DNA of 64,000 nucleotides, taken from contig NZ_FNFQ01000010.1 in assembly GCF_900101175.1 (NCBI RefSeq), forward strand, positions 89,232 through 153,231, read 5' to 3'. This DNA comes from Stenotrophomonas pavanii (GTDB taxonomy: Bacteria > Pseudomonadota > Gammaproteobacteria > Xanthomonadales > Xanthomonadaceae). The notes beneath the pieces were generated by a model, which ran no database searches, was not told the DNA's origin, and worked only from the letters and a program-made list of their open reading frames with translations. The translations under genes were made by a program, and so were the position numbers. Of the stretch, positions 57,876-64,000 are shown in pieces. The number at the start of each line of letters is the position of its first letter. Within the stretch, counting starts at the first letter, position 1.

Positions 57876-58160
57876 CTACATGCCTTCCTGCTCGGCCACC
57901 TGCACGCCGTCCACCAGCACGCGCAGTCGTTGCGGGCGGAAGCCGGCGAACAACAGCGGCCGGGTGCGCTCGACCAGCACTTCGTGGCCGGCGATATGTC
58001 GCAGCCACGACTGTACCAGCGAGAACGAGAAGTGGGTGCCCGGATGCAGCGGATGCTGCACCCAGACTTTCTCGGTGGCGCTCTGCAGCAGCATCGCGCC
58101 GGTGAACCAGTGGCGGCTGAGGGTGACCGGCGTGGTGCCGGCCATGAAGCGGATATCCAT
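57876..58160 (-). CDS. Hypothetical protein
   Basis: I do not recognise this 94-residue protein. It has no signal peptide; the pattern is beta-rich (MDIRFMAGTTPVTLSRHWFTG, VLVDGVQVAEQEGM). It lies 33 bases after the phosphoesterase gene in the same direction and may be co-transcribed. It resembles small conserved xanthomonad proteins of unknown role. Confidence 0.6.
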   Translation of the reverse strand: MDIRFMAGTTPVTLSRHWFTGAMLLQSATEKVWVQHPLHPGTHFSFSLVQSWLRHIAGHEVLVERTRPLLFAGFRPQRLRVLVDGVQVAEQEGM

Positions 58161-58193
58161 GCGGGGTCCTTTCGCTGGAACGGTGGTGCGGGA

Positions 58194-59783
58194 TCAGGGC
58201 TGGGCGGCCTGCAGGCTGTAGCGGGTGGTCGCGGTGAACACCGCGCCATCGGGCTGGGTGGAGCGTACCTCAACCTTGTGGCCGCCCACCGCCAGGTCGG
58301 TCGGCAGCGCACCGCGCCAGAGGTGTGGCGATGCGGTGGCCTCCGGTGAGCGGTCGTAGCCGCGCAGGCTGTCGGCCAGGTCGTCGGCCACGTTCTCCAC
58401 CATCAGGCGCGGATCGGGCTGGCTGACCTGCTTCATCGGCTGCCAGGCGCCACCATCGATGCGGTACTCGACCACGCTGGCATCTTCGCCCATGTACACG
58501 TTGGCGTACACGCCCCACGCCGGGTAGGCCCCCTGGCGCAGCACCTTGGGTGCATGCAGGCCGATCTGCTCGCTGGCCGGCTTGCCCGCCACCCGGTACT
58601 GCAACCGGTAGCTGCCGTTGCCGGCCACGTCGAGCAGCGCATAGCCCTTCGGCGTGCCATCGCTCATCGTGCTGTCCGGCACGCCGGCGGCATTCTTCAC
58701 CCCGGACCAGAACGCACCGCAGTTGGCACCGACGTTGTACTCATGCAGCGGCTTGTCGCCGTTCCAGCCGTCGGCCTTGCCGTGGTACACGTGCTGCTGG
58801 GTGTGGCTGTGGCCGCTGAGCACCAGCACGTTGCGGAAGTCCTTCAGCAGGTCGAACAGGCGCTGGCGGTCGGCGTGGCGGAAGGTCTCCCGCCCCGGTG
58901 CCGCGTCGAACAGCGGGATGTGCATGCCCAGCACCAGCAGGCGGTCCTTGTGCAGGCCCTTCAGGTAGCTGGCGAGGAAGGCGAACTGGTCTTCGCGCAG
59001 GCCACCGACGTACTTCGGGCTGGCCTTGGGGTCGTACACCACGTCGTCCAGGAACACGAAACTGGCGCCGCCCTCTTCCACCGCGTAGGTGTCCGGACCA
59101 TAGATGTTGCGCCAGCTGTCCAGCGAATGCGCATCGCTGGCCGCATCGAAGTCGAGGTCGTGGTTGCCCGGCACATGGAACCACGGCACGCCGAGTTCGG
59201 TGGTGACCTTGTTGATCGCCGGGTACAGGGTCAGGTCGTCGTTGACGATGTCGCCCAGGGTGGTGCCCATGCGTGCCTTGGTCTGCCCGACCAGCGGCGC
59301 CACGATCGACTGCTGGTAGTAGCCGATGTCCTTCAGGCTGGCGGTCTGCGAATCAGTGAACACCAGCATCTGGAAGCCACGACGGCTGTCATGGCGGTCC
59401 GACTGCAGGGCGAAATCCCAGTTGCGGGTGACGTCGCCGGTCGCGGCGATGCCGCCGTACTTCAGCGCCGGCGAGCCGCTCGGGCGATAGTGGCGCCAGA
59501 ACGAGGGCAGGCCATCGGCCGCCTTCGGGAACGAATACGCATCGGGCTTGATCACGAACACGGTCTGGCCGTCACGCACCGGCAGGCTGTAACTGCCATC
59601 GGCGGCGGTCCTGACGATGGTCTCACCGTTGGAGACCTGCACTCCGGACAGGCCCGGATCGGTCGCACCACGCCCCGGTTTGCCGTCGCGCTCCAGATAC
59701 ACCTTGCCGGTGACCACGGTGTCCGCGGCCCAGGCCGGCGAGGTCAGCAACAGGCAGCACAGCCAGGCGGCAGGCAGTTTCAT
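58194..59783 (-). CDS. Secreted calcineurin-like metallophosphoesterase
   Basis: The 529-residue protein has a signal peptide (MKLPAAWLCCLLLTSPAWAA), an N-terminal carboxypeptidase-regulatory-like beta domain (VTGKVYLERDGK ... YSLPV), a metallophosphoesterase domain with VFTDSQ, LGDIVNDD, VPGNHDLD and LSGHSHTQQH, and a C-terminal beta domain. VFTDSQ replaces the usual DxH first motif (Asp kept, His replaced by Gln), so metal binding may be altered. The substrate is unknown, perhaps a phosphodiester or phosphorylated sugar. ATG at 59783 fits the signal peptide. Confidence 0.88.
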   Translation of the reverse strand: MKLPAAWLCCLLLTSPAWAADTVVTGKVYLERDGKPGRGATDPGLSGVQVSNGETIVRTAADGSYSLPVRDGQTVFVIKPDAYSFPKAADGLPSFWRHYRPSGSPALKYGGIAATGDVTRNWDFALQSDRHDSRRGFQMLVFTDSQTASLKDIGYYQQSIVAPLVGQTKARMGTTLGDIVNDDLTLYPAINKVTTELGVPWFHVPGNHDLDFDAASDAHSLDSWRNIYGPDTYAVEEGGASFVFLDDVVYDPKASPKYVGGLREDQFAFLASYLKGLHKDRLLVLGMHIPLFDAAPGRETFRHADRQRLFDLLKDFRNVLVLSGHSHTQQHVYHGKADGWNGDKPLHEYNVGANCGAFWSGVKNAAGVPDSTMSDGTPKGYALLDVAGNGSYRLQYRVAGKPASEQIGLHAPKVLRQGAYPAWGVYANVYMGEDASVVEYRIDGGAWQPMKQVSQPDPRLMVENVADDLADSLRGYDRSPEATASPHLWRGALPTDLAVGGHKVEVRSTQPDGAVFTATTRYSLQAAQP

Positions 59784-59815
59784 GGGAGAGATCCGGCAAA
59801 AAGAGACGCGGTATT

Positions 59816-59839
59816 GTAGAGCCGAGCCACGCTCGGCTG
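59816..59839 (+). repeat. GTAG-tipped REP, GAGCCGAGC class
   Basis: GTAG at 59816-59819, then AGCCGAGC / GCTCGGCT around a CAC loop. Matches 13934-13959. Confidence 0.75.
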
Positions 59840-59851
59840 CATTTCCGGCCG

Positions 59852-59875
59852 GTAGTGCCGGCCGCTGGCCGGCAA
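59852..59875 (+). repeat. SMAG/REP palindrome, GTAG type
   Basis: Full GTAG plus GCCGGCCGCTGGCCGGC; forms a converging pair with 59902-59925. Confidence 0.88.
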
Positions 59876-59901
59876 CCTCATGATCGTCGGGCATCTGGGG
59901 G

Positions 59902-59925
59902 TTGCCGGCCAGCGGCCGGCACTAC
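59902..59925 (-). repeat. SMAG/REP palindrome, GTAG type
   Basis: Minus-strand copy with CTAC at 59922-59925, 7 bases from the hisIE stop. The pair probably marks the 3-prime end of the his operon transcript. Confidence 0.88.
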
Positions 59926-59931
59926 CACGCT

Positions 59932-60552
59932 TCAGCGATGGCGTTTTTCCAGTACTGCCCGCGCATCATCCAGCGACAGCCCGCGCGCGCGCAGCAGCAC
60001 CAGCAGGTGGTACAGCAGGTCCGAGGCCTCGCCCAGCAGCGCCTCGTCATCCTGCGCCACCGCCGCCAGGGCGGTCTCCACGCCCTCCTCGCCCACCTTC
60101 TGCGCGATGCGGCGGATGCCACCCTCGAACAGGCTGGTCGTATAGCTGCCCGGCGGGCGCTGCGCCTCGCGCATGGCCACCAGCTGGCCCAGCCCGCCCA
60201 GGAAATCCTTCGGCGCCTGGTCGAAACAGCTCTCGGCACCGGTGTGGCAGGTCGGACCGGCCGGGCGTGCCATCACCAGCAGCGTATCGGCATCGCAGTC
60301 GACGCTGATCGATTGCACCACGAGTACGTTGCCGGACTGCTCGCCCTTGGTCCACAGCCGTTGCTTGCTGCGGCTGAAGAAGGTCATGTGGCCGATGGCC
60401 AGCGTGGCGGCCAGTGATTCGGCACTGACATACCCGAGCATCAGCACCTGCAGGGTGTCGGCATCCTGCACCACCGCCGGCAGCAGGCCGTCGCCCTTGC
60501 CCCAGTCCAGCGCCTGCAACGCGTCCAGAGAGGGCCTCACTTCAATAGACAT
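59932..60552 (-). CDS. hisIE: Phosphoribosyl-AMP cyclohydrolase / ATP pyrophosphohydrolase
   Basis: The 206-residue fused enzyme carries steps 2 and 3 of histidine synthesis. The HisI half (residues about 1-110) has [21 protein letters not shown] and the Cys-rich metal site ending in [11 protein letters not shown]. The HisE half (about 115-206) has [13 protein letters not shown] and [13 protein letters not shown]. Last gene of the operon; its ATG lies 11 bases inside hisF. Confidence 0.97.
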   Translation of the reverse strand: MSIEVRPSLDALQALDWGKGDGLLPAVVQDADTLQVLMLGYVSAESLAATLAIGHMTFFSRSKQRLWTKGEQSGNVLVVQSISVDCDADTLLVMARPAGPTCHTGAESCFDQAPKDFLGGLGQLVAMREAQRPPGSYTTSLFEGGIRRIAQKVGEEGVETALAAVAQDDEALLGEASDLLYHLLVLLRARGLSLDDARAVLEKRHR

Positions 60553-61318
60553 CCCGCACCTCGATCTGCTGTGCGCGCAGGTAGCGCTTCAATTCCGGAA
60601 TGGCGATCGCGCCGCTGTGGAACACACTGGCGGCCAGCGCGCCGTCGACGTCGGCCTGGTCGAAGGCTTCGGCGAAATGCTCCATCGCACCGGCGCCGCC
60701 GGAGGCGATCAGCGGCACCTGGCACAGGGCCCGCGCCTGCTGAAGCTGCGCGACGTCGTAGCCGCGGCGCACGCCATCGCTGTCCATGCAGTTCAGTACG
60801 ATCTCGCCCGCGCCACGCCGTTGTGCTTCGACGATCCAGTCCAGGGTGCGCAGCGGCACCGCCTGGGTCTTGTCCGGATCGCCGCTGAAACGACGCACCC
60901 GCCATTGCCCGTCGGCCTCGCGCACCGAATCGACGCCCACCACAACGCACTGCACGCCAAACTCGTCCGCCAGCTCGGTGATCAGCTCCGGCCGGCCCAG
61001 CGCCGGCGAATTGATCGACACCTTGTCGGCACCGGCAAACAGCACGCGGCGCGCGGTTTCCACACTGTCGATGCCACCGGCCACGCAGAACGGAATGTCG
61101 ATCAGGCGCGCGATGCGCTCGATCCACGCCACGTCCACCGAACGCGCTTCGGGACTGGCGCCGATGTCATAGAACACCAGCTCGTCCGCGCCCTGGTCGC
61201 GATAGCGCTGCGCCAACTCGGCGATGTCGCCCATGTCGACGTGGTCGCGGAAGCGCACGCCCTTTACCACGCGGCCGTCGCGCACGTCCAGGCAGGGGAT
61301 GATGCGGCGGCTCAACAT
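60542..61318 (-). CDS. hisF: Imidazole glycerol phosphate synthase, cyclase subunit
   Basis: The 258-residue TIM barrel uses ammonia from HisH to form imidazole glycerol phosphate and AICAR. It starts [20 protein letters not shown] with the catalytic Asp, has [14 protein letters not shown] with the second Asp, and [12 protein letters not shown]. Its start overlaps hisA by 7 bases. Confidence 0.98.
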   Translation of the reverse strand: MLSRRIIPCLDVRDGRVVKGVRFRDHVDMGDIAELAQRYRDQGADELVFYDIGASPEARSVDVAWIERIARLIDIPFCVAGGIDSVETARRVLFAGADKVSINSPALGRPELITELADEFGVQCVVVGVDSVREADGQWRVRRFSGDPDKTQAVPLRTLDWIVEAQRRGAGEIVLNCMDSDGVRRGYDVAQLQQARALCQVPLIASGGAGAMEHFAEAFDQADVDGALAASVFHSGAIAIPELKRYLRAQQIEVRDVY

Positions 61319-62046
61319 GCCAGCGCCTCCGCCAGGTCCATGCGCTGCTCCAGCAGCGCCTTGCCGAGAATCGCACCGCCACAGCCAGCGGCACGGGCCT
61401 CGGCCACATCGGCCACGTCACGGATGCCGCCGGACGCCTGCACCGCCACGCCCGGCAGCAATGCCGACAGGTGCTGGTAGAGGCCGATGTTGGGCCCGGC
61501 CAGCATGCCATCGCGGGCGATGTCGGTGCACAGCAGGTAGCGCATGCCGGCGCGCGCGTAGCGCTGGGCCAGCTCGTCCAGCGTCACCCCGGCATTTTCG
61601 GTCCAGCCGTGCACCGGCAGCTGCCATTGCCCCTGTGCATCCTGGCGCGCGTCGAGCGCGATCGTGATGCGCTCGGCGCCAAACTCCCCCAGCCAGCCGA
61701 CCACTTCGTCGGGGCGGCGCACCGCCAGCGAACCGACCACCACGCGGCCGGCGCCAGCGTCGAGGATGCGCGCCACGTCGTCACGGCCACGCACGCCACC
61801 GCCGGTCTGCACCTGGAGTGGCGTGTGCGCACGGATCGCCGCCAGCAGCGGCGCCAGCGTGTAGCCACCGGCGCGGGCGGCATCCAGGTCGACCAGGTGC
61901 ATCCATTGCGCGCCCTGCGCGGCGAAGGCCTGCGCGCGCGGCAACGGGTCATCACCATAGGAGGTTTCCTGCGCATAGTCGCCCTGGCGCAGGCGCACCA
62001 CGCGGCCATCACGGATATCCAGCGCGGGGTAGACGATGAAACTCAT
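61312..62046 (-). CDS. hisA: ProFAR isomerase
   Basis: The 244-residue TIM barrel isomerises ProFAR to PRFAR. It starts [24 protein letters not shown] (first part [14 protein letters not shown]) with the catalytic Asp, has [12 protein letters not shown], and [14 protein letters not shown] with the second Asp. It overlaps hisH by 4 bases and hisF by 7. Confidence 0.98.
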   Translation of the reverse strand: MSFIVYPALDIRDGRVVRLRQGDYAQETSYGDDPLPRAQAFAAQGAQWMHLVDLDAARAGGYTLAPLLAAIRAHTPLQVQTGGGVRGRDDVARILDAGAGRVVVGSLAVRRPDEVVGWLGEFGAERITIALDARQDAQGQWQLPVHGWTENAGVTLDELAQRYARAGMRYLLCTDIARDGMLAGPNIGLYQHLSALLPGVAVQASGGIRDVADVAEARAAGCGGAILGKALLEQRMDLAEALAC

Positions 62047-62645
62047 GCAGCAGTGCCCTCAAGGAAATTGCGCAGCATCAGCGAACCGGTTTCGCCGGAG
62101 CGCTCGGGATGGAACTGCGCGCCGTAGTAGCGGCCCTGCTCCACCACGGCAGTGAACAGGCCGCCATGGTCGCAGGCAGCCACCGTGTGGGTGTTCAGTG
62201 GCGCCGCATAGCTGTGCACGAAGTAGGCGCTGGCGCGCTCGGGTACGCCGCGCAGCAGCAGCGACTCACGCAGCGGCAGCAGGCGGTTCCAGCCCATGTG
62301 CGGCACGCGGATGCCACAGGCCGGCACCAGCTTGCGCACCACCCCGGGAATCAGTCCCAATGTCTCCACGCCGGCCTCTTCGGAGCGCTCGAACAGCAAC
62401 TGCATGCCCAGGCAGATGCCCATCAGCGGCACCTCCAGCCGCTGCAGCGGTTCCACCAGGCCCTGCGCATGCAGGCGCTGCATGCCGGGACCGGCGGCGC
62501 CGACGCCGGGCAGGATCACCCGCTGCGCACCGGCCAGGCCGTCCGCATCGCGCACCAGCCGCACCGTCGCGCCCAGGCGCTCCAGTGCGTAGCGCACCGA
62601 ACCGAGGTTGGCGCCACCGGCATCGATCAGCGCAACGTCGCTCAC
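62043..62645 (-). CDS. hisH: Imidazole glycerol phosphate synthase, glutaminase subunit
   Basis: The 200-residue class I amidotransferase has the nucleophile Cys in [16 protein letters not shown], and the His/Glu pair in [12 protein letters not shown]. It supplies ammonia to HisF. It overlaps hisB and hisA by 4 bases each. Confidence 0.98.
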   Translation of the reverse strand: MSDVALIDAGGANLGSVRYALERLGATVRLVRDADGLAGAQRVILPGVGAAGPGMQRLHAQGLVEPLQRLEVPLMGICLGMQLLFERSEEAGVETLGLIPGVVRKLVPACGIRVPHMGWNRLLPLRESLLLRGVPERASAYFVHSYAAPLNTHTVAACDHGGLFTAVVEQGRYYGAQFHPERSGETGSLMLRNFLEGTAA

Positions 62646-63715
62646 AGCGCCCCCTTGGTGCTCGGCAGCGCCGTGCCCTGGCGGGCCAGCGCCGGGCGCA
62701 GTGCGCGCGCCAGTGCCTTGAAGCAGGCCTCTACCTTGTGGTGATCATTGTCGCCGCGCACCTGCAGGTTGAGGTTCAGGCCGCTGGCATCGCACAGCGA
62801 GCGGAAGAAATGCGGCACCAGCTCGGTGGGCATGTCACCCACCCGCTCGCGCTTGAACTCGCCCTCGAACACGAAATATGGCCGGCCACTGAAGTCCAGC
62901 GCGGCGCTGGCCAGCGTCTCGTCCATCGGCAGCGTGAAACCGTAGCGCCCGATGCCGCGCTTGTCGCCCAGCGCCTCGCGCAGGGCCTGGCCCAGGGCCA
63001 GCCCGGTGTCTTCGATGGTGTGGTGCTCGTCGATGTGCAGGTCGCCCTCGGCCTGGATGTCCAGCGCGAAGCCGCCGTGCTTGCCGATCTGTTCCAGCAT
63101 GTGGTCGAAGAACGGCAATCCGGTGGAGATGCGTGCATCACCGGCACGGTCCAGGTCCAGTTCCACGCGGATCTTCGTTTCTTTCGTGTTGCGCTGGACC
63201 ACGGCGGTACGCGGTGCGTCGGCCAGCGCGTGGGCAATGCCCGGCCAGTCCCACTCGCCACCGAACTGCTCGGTGCGCAGCTGGAAGCCCCGGATGTTGA
63301 GGTTGTCGGCGAACTGCAGGTCTGTGATGCGGTCGCCGACCATGCCCGAGCGCGCCCAGTCGATGCTGCGGTCCTGCAGGTAAGCCGTCATCAGTCCGAT
63401 GCCCGGCTTGCGGGTCGGCGCATTGTCGTGCGGCCAGCTGCAGTCGATCAGCACGTCACGGAACGTGATGCCCTGGCTTTCGAAGATCTGCAGCATCAGG
63501 TCGTTGGGGCCGTCGAAGCTGGCACGCGGGTAGCTGTCGCTGCCGAGGCCGTCCTGGTTGGTGACGATCACGAACTGATAGCCGGCGTCGCGCAGCTTCA
63601 GCAGCGCCGGGATCACCTGCGGCACGAAGCGCAGCTTTTCGTAGGCGTCGATCTGGAAATCGGACGGCTCTTCGATGAGGGTGCCGTCGCGGTCGATGAA
63701 CAGGATCGGGGTCAT
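62642..63715 (-). CDS. hisB: Histidinol-phosphatase / IGP dehydratase
   Basis: The 357-residue bifunctional enzyme has an N-terminal HAD phosphatase domain ([16 protein letters not shown], residues 1-165) and a C-terminal IGP dehydratase domain with [25 protein letters not shown] and [13 protein letters not shown] metal sites. This fused gammaproteobacterial form performs steps 6 and 8. It overlaps hisC and hisH by 4 bases. Confidence 0.97.
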   Translation of the reverse strand: MTPILFIDRDGTLIEEPSDFQIDAYEKLRFVPQVIPALLKLRDAGYQFVIVTNQDGLGSDSYPRASFDGPNDLMLQIFESQGITFRDVLIDCSWPHDNAPTRKPGIGLMTAYLQDRSIDWARSGMVGDRITDLQFADNLNIRGFQLRTEQFGGEWDWPGIAHALADAPRTAVVQRNTKETKIRVELDLDRAGDARISTGLPFFDHMLEQIGKHGGFALDIQAEGDLHIDEHHTIEDTGLALGQALREALGDKRGIGRYGFTLPMDETLASAALDFSGRPYFVFEGEFKRERVGDMPTELVPHFFRSLCDASGLNLNLQVRGDNDHHKVEACFKALARALRPALARQGTALPSTKGAL

Positions 63716-64000
63716 GCTGCGGCCCTCCGCGCCGACAGGGCCGCAAGCACGCGGTCATTCTCTTCGGGACTGCCGATGCTGATGCGCAGTGCATCACCCA
63801 GTTGCGGCGCGGCGCGCTGGTCGCGCACCACCACGCCTGCGTCCAGCAGCGTATCGAATGCGGCCTGGGCGTCGGCGAAGCGCGCCAGCAGGTAGTTGCC
63901 TGCCGAGGCGTACACCCGGCGCACGCCGGGCAGGCCGGCCAGGGCTGCACGCAGGCGCTCGCGCTCGGCGATCACCGTCGCCACCCGCTCGGCGGTGCGC
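63712..64000 (-). CDS. hisC: Histidinol-phosphate aminotransferase, partial
   Basis: The C-terminal 95 or so residues of a class I/II aminotransferase lie at the window edge; the start is outside. The reading frame continues past 63984 ([17 protein letters not shown]). [12 protein letters not shown] and [20 protein letters not shown] match HisC ends, where the final Arg binds the substrate phosphate. It overlaps hisB by 4 bases. Confidence 0.95.
   Translation of the reverse strand, partial: RTAERVATVIAERERLRAALAGLPGVRRVYASAGNYLLARFADAQAAFDTLLDAGVVVRDQRAAPQLGDALRISIGSPEENDRVLAALSARRAAA

Overview
The window looks like a chromosome segment of Stenotrophomonas maltophilia or a close relative in the Xanthomonadaceae. 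The evidence is high GC content; the gene order rpfE-greA-carB-carA-dapB, which borders the DSF quorum-sensing (rpf) cluster in xanthomonads; an RND pump with a divergent two-component system matching SmeYZ/SmeRySy; and many short GTAG-tipped palindromes of the SMAG/REP type. The assignment comes from gene content and order. No database search was run.

Layout. 0-7 kb: a leftward run dapB-carA-carB-greA-rpfE (lysine and carbamoyl-phosphate synthesis, transcript cleavage, Rpf regulation). 7-10 kb: a DUF4304 gene and the ferrous-iron uptake operon feoA-feoB plus a Cys-rich membrane partner. 10-14 kb: leucine/branched-chain catabolism (liuC, a VOC protein, liuE, a type 2 hydroxyacyl-CoA dehydrogenase) and efpL. 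14-21 kb: a lysozyme-inhibitor-like lipoprotein, an NTF2-fold protein, smeYZ and divergent smeRySy. 21-27 kb: DUF4105 and DUF2388 proteins, a D-2-hydroxyglutarate dehydrogenase divergent from serA, and a NUDIX pair. 27-33 kb: tandem amino-acid permeases and the methionine-salvage genes mtnB-mtnD-mtnC.

33-58 kb: a glycan-use region. It holds GH2 beta-mannosidase, mannose isomerase, fructokinase, a FucP-type transporter, a LacI regulator, GH92 alpha-mannosidase, two TonB-dependent receptors, an exported aspartylglucosaminidase-type hydrolase, cutC and glucokinase. A copper cassette (copZ, cueR, copA) sits between the two receptors. Five near-identical TTRRATCGATYNAA-type sites lie before GH92, receptor 1 (two sites), receptor 2 and glucokinase, which suggests one regulon. 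The parts fit the use of high-mannose N-glycans: receptors import, GH92 and GH2 trim mannose, the hydrolase cuts the GlcNAc-Asn link, and mannose goes to fructose and then fructose-6-phosphate. 58-64 kb: a phosphoesterase and the distal his operon (hisC, cut by the window edge, through hisIE).

The most unusual feature is not a gene. Two intergenic regions (30.6-31.15 kb and 43.3-44.1 kb) each carry a pair of long hairpin elements pointing away from each other, with a GATCCACGCCATGCGTGGAT palindrome between them. Hairpin arms differ between copies but stay complementary within each copy. I do not recognise a published name for this composite element.
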